DNA of 64,000 nt from Sphagnum compactum (Eukaryota > Bryophyta > Sphagnopsida > Sphagnales): assembly GCA_965153455.1 (NCBI GenBank), contig OZ234493.1, forward strand, positions 186,001-250,000, read 5' to 3'. Each line of letters begins with the position of its first letter. Position 1 is the first letter of the stretch. Both the position numbers and the translations under genes were made by a program. Under the pieces are notes generated by a model. It saw only the letters and a program-made list of their open reading frames with translations. It did not search any database and was not told the DNA's origin. Shown here in pieces: positions 32,408 to 43,599 of this stretch.

Positions 32408-35152
32408 TTACACACGAAGCCATACACTGGAAGAGTGGGATAGCTTCACAGCCCCTTCTGAACTGTAAGCTTTCCTACAACCAGGACAGCGCCCATCATC
32501 AGACGCAATCCTATGATAGCAGAAAAGACACAGCTGAAATCCACAGTTGCAAGGGATATATGATGAGTCTGTCATATCTAGCTCTTCAGTGCAGATAGGA
32601 CAGTAGGAAGGACTAGAAGGAGGGCCCCACACATTCCCATGTATAGAGCCCCACCCATGATTAGTCTGTCTGTTTTGCTGGCTAGGGTGAGTGTGCTGTC
32701 TTGCCAGCCTTGGTAACACAGGTGGCCGTGAGATGTCATCTGGTCTCCAAGCCCTGCCACTGTTTCCTCTTCTGCCCCCAAATCCATTGTTCTTATACCT
32801 GTACTCTGGTTTGAGCTGAGCACTCTGCAGATCCAGATGATGAACCCCATTTGGCTTCCTCTCATGTGATTCCTTCAATTCACTGCGCTGAATTCGATCT
32901 GAACTGGGTCCTTTATGATGACCCTCTACACCCTGTATGTGCAATGCATCAAAGGCTGCTTCCCAGTCATCCTCTGCATCGTGTGTATCTTCATTGTCAT
33001 CAGACCCACTTCCTGTGTAGCTGCTACTTGTGCAACTGCTATTAGACCTTGATTTGCTCTCATCACAACACCATCCATCAACTGAACTTTGTTTCTGTTC
33101 ATTTCCTCCATGCAATTCCCCACTTTCAAAGTACATGGGACAACTTTCACCATGTTCTGACCTGGAAACCTCTTTCTTTGTGTGCTTGCGTTCACCATCA
33201 GAGTCATTGACCACTGATTGGGATTTTGTTGGAGGTGAACTTGCAGGTATGTGATCATTGGTAGTCACACCGGATCCAAATGCCTGACTGCGACTCTGGC
33301 CTGAAGTCCCAATGCTCTCCTGCCCTGCACAATCTACCTCACCTGGCTCATGGTGATGCTGTGGCTCTGCCCTCCCTTGCTTACCTACACATGGGCCCCA
33401 TCAAACTGCTTAATGCACCCTTTTAATGTAGTAGTGTTGGCAGGCAGATGTGTGTGGGCTAGACTGCTAAGTGGAACTTAAGCTCAAAGACCCTGCCTAC
33501 CTCTAAACAGCAATGATAAAGTGAGACCAAGTACTGTTCAGCTGCAGCATGAGGGTACCCTGAGCAGAATGAAGCCCAATGACCTTTTCAATTCCTACTC
33601 CCCTGTAATCTGAACACAAATGAAAGTTTTGAACCCAATGTGAACCCCCTTAGGTCTGCTGGAAAATGCAAGTAGGATCATTGCCCTTCTGGATGTAGAT
33701 ATGCCAGCCCTTCTAGAGAAAACCCATGCTAGCTAGCCAGAGCACACATCAAGGTCAAATTACTCATATACCTATCGCTACAAGTAGGTCAGATGTGGGG
33801 ATGGGTGGGTGGTGGGGGGGGGGGGGTGATGAGTGGTGGGAGCTGGGATGTGGCGACCAACCTAACAAGAGGATTTTTCTGGCCAGAAGAATGTTATTCC
33901 CTAAGACTGTCAGCCCTCACAAACAAAGGCTAGCCCAAATTACGGTTGCATTTGATTCCATATGTACACCACCATCAGTTATACCCCACAACCTCAACAT
34001 CATCTTCCAACCCAACTTTGCCCATGAAATCCAGAAAAAACTCTTCTAAACCTAAGACATGCAGAAATGTGTTCAGGAACAAAACAGAAGTGGCTGCTGC
34101 ATTTCAAATGGCATAAGTACATTGAGCCCCATAACTGCAAGAAATGAGAACTGAATTGATCTGATCTCCACAGAACTCATCAGTTGCAATGCATGCAGGA
34201 CAGATTGATTTTTCTATGACCTTTGGAATTCTGTAGATCTGGCTCCAATCAACATGTGAAGGATCATCATATGAGTGCACAGGAGGGACTCACCTTGAGA
34301 ACGTTGAGAAAGCCACTGCTCTCGTCGAACATCCAGCTTGCACTGCTTCAACTTTGCAGTCCTGTTCACCTGTATCTCACAATCGGATACAGTAAAGAAC
34401 AGGTTTCTTCCATAGGAATGTGATTTACAATGGAGACAGTGACCTTCACATGGCAGACAGAGAAAGCCCTGGGACAGAACCACCTCCTCTAAGTTCTCTA
34501 ACTGTCAGAGTGGTAATTATTCAACGTGGCAGGGAGTGAGGCATGGCCATGAAACCCTCCTTCCTTGGCAGCTTTTGAGTGTCTTCTTCCTAAAGGCTGA
34601 AAAAGAAGAAGAGAGATCTGCAGTCGACTTGCAACCCAGACTCCACAAGACTCAAGGGAAGATGAATGAATCGTCAGGATCCATCTCGAGAGCTAATGAA
34701 GAAGAGAAAACAGAGGAATCTAGAGAACAACAATGACAAGCTATCCCATGCCTGGCCCCGGGATCCACAACAAAAGTGGATCCAAACCCTCGATGCGAAA
34801 CCCTCCCCCCTTCTTCCCCGCACACACGGCCCTCCCCCGCTGTCATGTCCATATCACATGGCCTGGCCAACAAACAAACAGACCGGGAAAGAAACGGCAT
34901 CCCTATCACCCTTAAAAGAGCAACGAGAACTCTCACCTTCTTCCGCCGGCAGACGTCTTTAGCGCTCATGAATTCCCCCATGAATCGAGTATGTTCGCGC
35001 TGCTGCTGCTCTCGGCTCCCAGAATGCAACCGAACCAAATCCTCCTCCAACTGCTGCTGCTGCTGCTGCGCGTGAAACCCGCTCTGGCTTCCACCACCTC
35101 GACGCCGGATAGCATGCGCATCCACGGTAGAGACAGTGTTGGAAGCAGCCAT
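32408..35152 (-). CDS. RING-type zinc-finger protein, NOT4-like C4C4 RING at the C-terminus
   Basis: Probable E3 ubiquitin ligase or RNA-regulation factor; substrate unknown. Exons on the minus strand: 35152-34937, 34369-34294, 33384-32408; GT-AG; 1269 nt, 422 aa. Exon 1 has a poly-Gln stretch (HAQQQQQQ) and a charged segment; exon 2 a basic KLKQCKLDVRREQWLSQ block. The middle is Ser/Asp-rich and probably disordered, with an acidic DDWEAAFDALHIQG element. The RING spans about residues 359-405: CPIC, PCNCGFQLCLFCYH and CPGC give eight Cys ligands, the C4C4 pattern of CNOT4-type RINGs. Unlike CNOT4, no RRM follows. ATG 35152 was preferred over an upstream in-frame ATG at 35173 because MAAS fits a plant start context. 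This family is known in plants but poorly described. Confidence 0.85.
33805..33829. repeat. Poly-G run in a RING-gene intron
   Basis: GGGTGGGTGGTGGGG followed by an uninterrupted G-run and GTGATG. It could form a G-quadruplex on the plus strand, which is antisense to the gene. Confidence 0.8.
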
Positions 35153-35840
35153 GCTAACACATTCCACCACCATACCCTTCCCTCTGTCTCTTGTCTCTCT
35201 GTCTGTCTATCTTTGTCTCTGTATATCTGTGTCTCTCTGACTCTGTGTCTCTCTTCCTCCTCCCTCTTCTCTTTGTGCCACGCGCTTCTTCAAGTACCAA
35301 ATCCGATTCCCAAAAAACTCGCAAAACATGCACACACAAAAGAGCCTTGTTGTTGTGCAACACTACTTTCTAACACGGCAAACTTGTGATCTACAAAAGC
35401 GATAGAGGATAGAAGTGATCCTCACCGGAAAACAAACCAAACAAACCAACGAACGAACGCAAAATGCAAAGCGCAGAAAGCGCGCACGCGCAAGCTCCCT
35501 CGCCCAATCCGAACCTTCCAAATGCAGCCGCGAACCTCGTTCCGAGCCTACTTCCAAACCTAGAAAACTAGCACGGTCCCTGGATTGGTATTTGCCGAAC
35601 CTACCTATTGGTGCTGCACCAAGTTCTAAGGTACCTATGTTTTCTAGGTTTGGTTTGGCCTCTGACCAGGTTTGTTGGCCATTATTATTATTATTATTAT
35701 TATTTTAAAAAAGATTCTTAAAACTGTCGACCCGCCGGTTATTACTCGTGGGTTACTTACTTACCCAGCGGGTATCTATCTATCTATCTACTACTTATCT
35801 ACTTATTTATCTACCTACCTATGTAAGATAGGGATGACGA
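35153..35840. promoter_or_regulatory. 5' flank of the RING gene
   Basis: Just upstream of the start (35170-35275) the plus strand is a long CT-rich tract, giving a GA-rich 5' leader for the minus-strand gene. Further out are GC-rich blocks near 35480-35530 with a CCAAT (about 35503), then (TTA)n at about 35681-35704 and CTAT/CTAC runs near 35770-35822. The promoter call is inferred from position. Confidence 0.4.
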
Positions 35841-36142
35841 AAAGTCTACATAAGGATTATATAGGGCCTACTTAGTTTAGGAGATACCTAGGGATTATTT
35901 AGGACCTTACATAAGGGGGTTTTTTTTTTAATAGGGTCATAAAAATATATATATTTTCTAGGTTAAAGGATACCTAGGGGTTATTTAAGAGGGCTTCGAC
36001 CCTAAGTAACAATTGAGAAAGTACTTAAGGACTACATTAAAGAAACGCCTAAGAGCCTACCTAGATTATGAGCCTATCTAAATAAGGGTTATTAAAAGTC
36101 TACATAGATGGGTTACATAGGGGGGGGCTATGTAAGGACCTA
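35840..36142. repeat. Diverged edge of the 55-bp array
   Basis: Pieces such as GGAGATACCTAGGGATTATT and AAAGGATACCTAGGGGTTA resemble the unit of the adjoining array but with many differences. They look like older decayed units. Confidence 0.5.
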
Positions 36143-36630
36143 CCTAAATTAGGGGGATACTTAAGGACTAGTTCAAAGGGCTACTTAATGATTAACCCTA
36201 AATTAGGGGGATACTTAAGGACTAGTTAAAAGGGCTACTTAATTATTAACCCTTAATTAGGGGATACTTAAGGACTAGTTAAAAGGGCTACTTAATTATT
36301 AACCTTAAATTAGGGGATATATAAGGACTAGTTAAAAGGGCTACTTAATGATTAACCCTAAATTAACCCTAAATTAGGGGGATACTTAAGGACTAGTTAA
36401 AAGGGCTACTTAATGATTAACCCTAAATTAACCCTAAATTAGGGGTATACTTAAGGACTAGTTAAAAGGGCTACTTAATGATTAACCCTAAATTAGGGGG
36501 AATACTTAAGGACTAGTTAAAAGGGCTACTTAATAATTACCTTAAATTAGGGGGATACTTAAGGACTAGTTAAAAGAGCTACTTAATGATTAACCCTTTT
36601 AGCTAGTCCTTAAGTATCCCCCTAATTTAG
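36143..36630. repeat. Tandem array, about 55-bp unit, closed by an inverted unit
   Basis: Eight head-to-tail units of the form AATTAGGGGGATACTTAAGG, ACTAGTTAAAAGGGCTACTT, AATGATTAACCCTA. Two units have an extra 13 bp from a duplicated CTAAATTAACCCT. After the last unit, 36597-36630 is the same core in reverse orientation (TTTTAGCTAGTCCTTAAGTA, then TCCCCCTAATTTA). High identity among units indicates recent expansion or homogenisation. Confidence 0.9.
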
Positions 36631-38720
36631 GACTAGTTAAGGGATTTGCATTTAAGAACTATGAATCAACTTGAGATATGATCCTAAAAATTTAGGCCAA
36701 AGTTTTAGTGTCCCTACTTTCTAAGGACATGTGGAGTCTAGTATATAAACATTTATAGCATAATTTAAGGATCCATAATTAAGGGCCTCACCATGTTAAT
36801 CACCATTTGTTTCCAATTTTATCATGTTGAATATTTATGGTCCTTATGGATGTCATTGAAAGGGTTGTTGCCATTATGAGACAAATCATTCTTTAAATTT
36901 CAAATTATTGGAAAACAAAAGTCGAAAGAAATTGGTTAGTTTTATAAATACTTAAGCATGTGAAGTTTGCATTGTGTTATGTATTTGTAATAGTAACCCA
37001 ATTGTTCAGATGGGAGTTTTCAATTCTAAACAACTTTGGCAAATGTCAAGTGAATAACATCAAAGCTTTTGATATTCATGCGATCCACATCCTTTAATGC
37101 CAAAGATATGTCCAAAAAATACATCATTCACTCTTGATGAACCATCCACTGCAACCTTTCTCTTTTCAACAATATTATTATAGCCTTCTACCTCCACAAT
37201 TCTTTGGAACGTTCATTCATAAGTTTCTTTTCTCTCTCTCTACTAAGCATGGTTACTCTCAAACAAACATTCAAAAAACGTGGAAGAAACCTTCCTGGTT
37301 TTCAAAAGGGGGAAAAAAGAGACCAAAAATGAATGATACTTACCAGTCAGGGTTGGTTCACAACCCAAACCATTTGCTGAATATGTTCTCGGGTCCTCCA
37401 TTGTCATCACCAGATGGGTTGGAACCATTGTGTGAAATCCTTTTTTCTCCATTGCTTTTGAGCACGGCTCAGCTCAGTCGAGTCGCACAGTGCACCTTCA
37501 CATAAAAACACTCAGGGTAGTATTCAGGCAAGAAAAAAGCCTCGCAGTTTGATGCACCTATTCCACCACATCATCAAGCATGCAAGATGAGTCGCCCTCC
37601 AAAATCTGCCAAAATTATGGAATGGAAATTTGTTCAGTAAAGTAAAAAGATTTCAAGTCATCTCAAAACATCCACTCACTCTCTTTCCCCCAAGAGCTCT
37701 GGAACTGGCCTCTGTGACTTTCAATGGTGGCAGCCAGCAAGGTCCTGTAAGGCACAGAAAATGGAAATCTTCTTGCGACGTATCAAGGGAAGAGAGAAAC
37801 AATGCAATTCAAACAAAGAACAAGAGAATAAGAATGGAAGGTTAGTGGATGAAGTTTTTTGCAGCTCGCAACATACACGAGTGCACAGCAAGAGCATTTC
37901 ATTCACCATGCCATGACAACATTGAAAACCCTCAGAAAATGATGTAGATTGTTAGGTCTGTAATCCCCAAAGCTTTTCCAAGAAAACCCAAGAAAAAAAT
38001 CCTCGTCTAAAGCAATCAAGCATGCTGCTGCATTAAGAAGGACAAAGTGTTGACACACTATAGTTTGTGACTCTTGGTGAGATGCAACTTTGATACAAGA
38101 AAGCAAACATGTAGTTAGTGAGAAAACTATGTGCATACAAGTCTGTAGGACTCTAGTCAAAACTGTGCCACAAGTCTCCTGTGATAAGGAATAACAGTCT
38201 AGGTCAGGGTTTTACAGCAGTCATGGACTGATTTCCTTAAGTGAAAGTACACAAGAGGCATGGTGAGAACTTTGCATGTCCAGGCAAGTCAACAAACGCG
38301 ACAAACTGTATACAAAAGTCACTTCCTGAAACAGGTAAAGCTCAAGATTATGGCAAGAGGTGATCTGACTTAATTCATCAAGGAACATAAGAGAATGGGA
38401 AACGGTTGCTGTAAATTCCTTGCCAGACTTCTCACTCTGTGCCCATTGTGATGAGAAAGTAGGAAGTTAGGTCTGCCTGCTTGAACAACCCACTTGTATG
38501 GCCCTTTCTCACTGATGGTGGCAAACCTAACAATGGGAAATCAGCCTGCTCAAAAAGTGTCACACCTGACACTTTGGCAGTCACAGGACTTTGACAATCT
38601 CTGTTGATGAGAGATTTTTGTGATTCATCAGTCACCTCTGCTTTTTGTGAGGCTGTGGTAATGCTAGGAATTGTTGTTTGGACTTTCAGCACCCAAAGCT
38701 CAAGTGACTGCTGCCAGATG
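36631..38720. other. Spacer and probable 3' flank of ALKBH9
   Basis: No supported gene. The plus-strand open frame at 37134-37505 has no recognisable domain. The part nearest 38720 is presumably 3' untranslated sequence of the minus-strand ALKBH9 gene. Confidence 0.4.
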
Positions 38721-41700
38721 TCAGCAGTTCTCTTTCCCTGGTCGGGGTGAAGGGAGAACAGCTGGACACACACCTTGCAGTTCTTTGTCTTCCACAAACC
38801 CTAGTGGTACCTTTAATGGATCCATCTTTCGAAATGTAATTGATATTCTGCACACAATCAACAATAAAATACCACCACAATTTTCAGGTCCTACCTCAAC
38901 TTCAGTCTCACAAAGAGAACCCTTTGTTTGAATTCAGAACAACCTGAGATACCAAGGTACTGGGATTCCTTCTTATTTCCGAAGCATTCAAAAATCATTT
39001 TCAAATGCCATGAAAAGGACAATCGAAGTGACTTTTCCAGTCTATTGTTTACCTCCTAGTTGGTACTGCAGGAACAGCATGTTTTGCTACATCCGCACCA
39101 TTTCCTTTCAACACTAGCACTGACCTACAAATCCACCGTCCATTGACATGTCCAAAGCCATAACACTTAATGGTGCATATAGGGATCACAAAAAATTCAG
39201 TCCCCACAAGATCAGCACGCATCGAAGTATTGGGGTCCATACAGAAGCAAATTCAACAAAGCTGTTGCTTGGAAAACTCACCCAACAGGAAGAGGAATGG
39301 CGACAGGTCCATCAAACGACCCAGGGCCAACGATTTTGAGATTTCCCCCAAAGAGAATGCAGCATTCACTGAGAAGAGAGAGTGTACAAAATGGACGCAC
39401 AAAATCATGGTGGTCGATGTGAGGTGGTATGCAATCACCCTCATCATAAATGTTGATGATACAACTATCCGGCACACATGTTGTTGGTAAAACATGCCAC
39501 CTCACTAACCGTTTGATAGTATTCCGCAGAAGCTGTGGAAGCGGATCAACAGCTTCCTCATGCAAAATCCCTGGTGGATTCCCATACTTATCCTGTTGAT
39601 CATGGATCCAAAGTTTTCACCTTGTTGAGACAATTATGTAGGAACTGCTTTGATATGACTAAAACAAGTAGTTCTCTGTCAATCCCCAAGAAGAATGATC
39701 ATCTGGCATAGGCTATCATCAAATCCAAGACTTAAGGTGTCAAATTCAGCAAGTGTCTGATAGTGGCAATGTGCCTGAAGCATGCAATGGACACGAGCCT
39801 CTAAGGTGCTGTAGGAAGGATAAAAGTAACTCACTGTTGCATAGTTGTAGCAACACCCAAACTGTATTGTGATTCGGCCCTTGCCTCGCATCCACTTCCG
39901 GGGTTCACTATATGTCCGCTCTGCATCATTAACCCCTTGTTAGAGGCCAGGATTCAGCTTGGAATGTCAGCTAGGTACATAGGTTTACCATTTCCAATAA
40001 AACCTGCTTAATTCAGTCTTGTTTTGTGACCCCAAGGTATTTCATACATGACAAAAAAACAAGGACTTGTACTTCACTGTCTTGCAACACTCAACCTCAA
40101 CTGTATCTATGAGGTCAACCATCCAGTCCAGTTTGCTTGATGTTAAGATTTGGCTTACCTCGGAGTTGTTGCTGACGGCCCTTGGTTTGAAAATCATAGA
40201 CCATGTTTACCAATCTTGTCTGCTCTGCTGCACTAAATACCCCCATATGAAGCTCAAGCCCTTCAACCACATTCAAGAGTCTGCCATCAACTCGTTCCAT
40301 GCACATAAAATCCTTCCTTACTTTCAGACCTAATAAACGGCGCTGTTCTCTCTCTGCTACACTGAGCTGCCGAGAAGGGGTTGTCACTCCCTCCTCGACA
40401 GATCCACTGTCTTCACTGCCTTGAGGAACATCTGATTCACTCACAGCTTGTGCTGCATTTCTCGCTGTGAGCTCACTTATCCTATTAGCAACAGGTGATT
40501 TACCTGCACACAAGTTACATAAGAATTTTGAGTTCCTAGAACTTGGTTTGAGATTAGCATATGGGACATGGTAATATGATGACAGCCATTGTAACAACCA
40601 CAATCTTTCATGAGTCTCATAGAAGATCAAGCCTGGTTAATGAGACTTCTAAGAAGTGCACAAACTAGCTATAGCCCACTCACTATCTAGAGCTCTTAAG
40701 CACTGACCATTCGGGATCTTGCAATTTTGTCTTCAAATCCTCTTATAATGGCACCTGCAAACACTGAGAAACCAAAAAAAAACCTTGGGGAGATATGGTG
40801 GCTGTTCATCCCTAAAAGACTTGGTAATACTTCCAGTTCCTCTTTTTTGCAAGTGACACTTCCAACCCCAGCATAGAATCAAGGAATTCTCCAATACCAT
40901 AACACATGCACCTCCTAGTATGTTAATTCTACCCAGATAGTTTAAACAGCAAATATGCTGATTAAAGCTTGATGAAGTTGCAGAGAAATCTCCACAACAA
41001 CAATTAAAGGTAACACGACAATGAGTCCAGTCATAACCTCATGAGAGTCGCTCACAAAGTGACAGACCATCACCTTCATCATGAATGGCAGTGACGAGCT
41101 GCCATGACTACCCACCGAGTTCATCAGCTCCCAACAGTGGGTGCAGATAAGCATATAATAATCTGCCCAAAAACTTGGGCAAACCATTATACACAATCTG
41201 TGTCCTGAGTTTCTGTTGCCTTTCCAGAAGCAATGGGAAGACTCAGACATGATGTTGGCTACCACTCAAAAGACATTGCTAATCCAAAAAGTCAATAGTA
41301 TCCTCATTCAAGCTGCAACAAGCTTCTGAAGGAAAGAGCTTTTATTTCATTTTAGCATGTCCCTGTATAAGCAAGCATCTATGCCTAATAAAGGAAATAC
41401 GCTGATTAAAGAAGCAATAGTACTGATTGTAAAGAGAGAATAGTTCTTTCCAGCCTCTCACTGTCTCAGCATTGCTATGTACAGAAATTGCTCGAAAAAG
41501 GACTTAAAAAAGAAATCTTTAGGGTTTAAGTTCCGTTGGCCACAAAGGTCATCATCCCACTTCTATGGCTGCTGCTGTTCTATGAAGGTTGTTGTATGAA
41601 CACAGGAAGGGAGTATGTATTGGATGGATGGCCACACTGCAATGCACACTCAATGCAAGAACACTATTCTTACCATCTTTGTCAGTTGGATTGTAATTCT

Positions 41701-42582
41701 CTAGAGTAATTCGTTGGACATGAGCTCCATTAACTCCTACTCGTGTTTTCGAGGCTGCCGGGTTGTTGTTCAAAGAGTGCAGTTCCTTATCACCATTCAC
41801 AACTGAATTTCCATTTGTGCACACTCCATTCTCATCGCTATGTTCACAGTTTTTCCCTTTCAAAAACTGCAGATTTGTTCCTGTCCAAAAGAGAGTATCT
41901 ATGCAAGTTATGATGAGCAAGTACCCCCCCCCCCCCCCCTGCATCACACAAAATCCTAGAAGAGTTGCAACTGTGGATGACAAACAAACAAATAGCATGC
42001 ATGACTCTTTCCCATATTCCATCGCCACCAGAACTACAAAACAAAGTTCAGCAGGGAAAATTCTCAACTGCAAGAAGATGCGAAAAATACAATCCTCATT
42101 ATCGTAGGAAGAAGAAATTCAAAACTGCCGAGAAAACACAAATATTTCACCAAAAACCAATTTTAAAAACAAAAAAACACAAAACAAAGGAAAAACCAAG
42201 AAACAAACAAAGATATAACAAACAAGAAGAAAAGAAAGAAAACGATGAAAAATAAATAAAAATCTTGGCCTCTTCACGAACCTGAAGCAAGATCCCGGAG
42301 CCGAAGTTGCACAAGAGAAGCACAAGAGCTACAAAGTTCTGTGAACAAAAATTCCGACACACCGGAAGCGCGGAGCAATAGCGCCGCCGCCTTCTGCACC
42401 GCCTCCTCCTCCTCCTCCTCATCATCATTATTATTATGTTCCATCACCGCCACTTCTGCGTCTGCTGTCTCCTCCTCCTCCTCGTCCTCATCTTCTTGTT
42501 CTTGTTCTTGTTCTACTACTACTACTTCTTGTGGAGGCAGACTGTGGCGTTTAAAGGAAGCGGTAGTTGGGGTCGTCTCCAT
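38721..42582 (-). CDS. ALKBH9: AlkB-family 2-oxoglutarate/Fe(II) dioxygenase, ALKBH9 clade RNA demethylase
   Basis: Probable oxidative demethylase of N6-methyladenosine in RNA, the activity shown for Arabidopsis ALKBH9B. Exons on the minus strand: 42582-42282, 41880-41674, 40503-40159, 39920-39835, 39592-39282, 39124-39053, 38847-38721; all GT-AG; 1449 nt, 482 aa. Residues 1-100 are acidic with Glu/Asp runs. The AlkB core starts near residue 250 (LELHMGVFS). Then come RTYSEPRKWMRGKGRITIQF and the iron ligands H371 and D373 (PPHIDHHDF), with H432 in GADVAKHAVPAVP. The 2-oxoglutarate-binding arginines lie in TRRISITFRK (about 440-447). The C-terminal tail is short. Exon 1 has no organelle signal, so cytosolic or nuclear action is likely. 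Clade assignment is strong; the biochemical substrate is inferred. Confidence 0.92.
41028..41275 (-). repeat. Dispersed-repeat copy in ALKBH9 intron 2
   Basis: On the minus strand it reads GTAGCCAACATCATGTCTGA, TCTTCCCATTGCTTCTGGAA, CAACAGAAACTCAGGACACA, CACCCACTGTTGGGAGCTGA, CATTCATGATGAAGGTGATG and TTGTGAGCGACTCTCATGAG. This is the longest copy of the family also seen in both large SDR introns. Confidence 0.75.
41923..41939. repeat. Poly-C run in ALKBH9 intron 1
   Basis: An uninterrupted cytosine tract of about 16 bases. It reads as poly-G on the sense strand of the gene and is prone to length error in assemblies. Confidence 0.85.
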
Positions 42583-42784
42583 TTCAGTAAGAGCGTTGCG
42601 ATGATGGTATTCGTACTGGTTGCGATTGTCGTGCCAGTAGCACGATGGCGGCGGGGGGGGTCCCTTGCGGCCTGCCGCGTAATAACTACCCGTTCTCGTT
42701 GCCGCAGGGCAAGCGCTCCCTCCTCTTCTTCTTCTTAAAGCGGGATGAGGAGAAGCAGGAGGAGGAGGAAACCCAGCGTTGGGC

Positions 42785-43400
42785 GGTTCTTTGAATCTTA
42801 CACAACCGCCGGCTACCTCCGGTTCTTTGAAAAGAATCCGGAATCGAAGAACCGCCGGCCAGATCCGGTTCTTTGAAGCGACTCCCAGAATCGAAGAACT
42901 GCCAGCCAGTTCTGGTTCCTCAAAGAAAATTCCAGAATCGAGGAACCCCCGGTTATACTCGGTTCTTTGAAGAAAATTCCAGAATCAAGGAACCCCCGGT
43001 TATACTCGGTTCTTTGAAGAAAATTCCAGAATAAGAGAACCCCCGGTTATACTCGGTTCTTTGAAGAAATTTCCAGAATCAAAGAACCTCCGGTTATACT
43101 CGGTTCTTTGAGGAATTTCCAGGATCAAAGAACCTCCGGTTACATCAAGTTCTTTGAGGAAAATCCAGACTCAAAGAACCTCCGGTCATCTTCGGCTCTT
43201 TGCATTAAAAAATCCCGAATCACAGAACCTCCGGTTATATTAGGTTCTTTGAAGCAAATCCAGAATCAAAGAACCGTCGGTTATCTCTAGTTCTTTTGAA
43301 GGAAAAAAATCCAAAAATCAAAGAATTGCCAGTTTTGGGGTTCCTTGACAATTCCATTGCCGGTTCAAAGAATTGCCGGTTCCGGCTCTTTCAAATGCAT
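42785..43400. repeat. Array of palindromic units, 47-bp period
   Basis: About a dozen units. The best preserved (42914-43130) repeat at exactly 47 bp, each reading GGTTCTTTGA, AGAAAATTCCAGAA, TCAAAGAACC, CCCGGTTATACTC. GGTTCTTTGA and TCAAAGAACC are exact reverse complements, so every unit can fold into a 10-bp stem with a 14-nt loop. Units at both edges are diverged. The array starts about 200 bp upstream of the ALKBH9 start codon, that is in its promoter region. Confidence 0.9.
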
Positions 43401-43599
43401 TCAAGAACTGATGGGTTTCATGAGAAGAACCGACCCCCACGGTTCTTTGATTATATATATATGCTGAGAACCATGGTTATATATCAAAACCAGTTTCTTT
43501 TCTTAATATTGGAGAATGGCGAGTAAGTGGGTGTACACTCGAGTTGATGAATGGGGCAGATATGTGGGTATATGCTTGAGTGTTGATAACCGGAAGGAA

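Noticed and set aside
35415-35708. Plus-strand open frame rich in Arg/Lys/Ser
   Set aside because: Lies in the GC-rich 5' flank of the RING gene; no homology signal.
37134-37505. 123-codon plus-strand open frame
   Set aside because: No domain, no splice-linked neighbour exons and biased low-complexity composition; not enough to call a gene.
42341-42738. Plus-strand poly-Ser and Leu-rich open frames
   Set aside because: Complement of the Glu/Asp-rich first exon of ALKBH9.
42785-43400. CRISPR-like array
   Set aside because: Units are contiguous without unique spacers, the DNA is eukaryotic and there are no cas genes.
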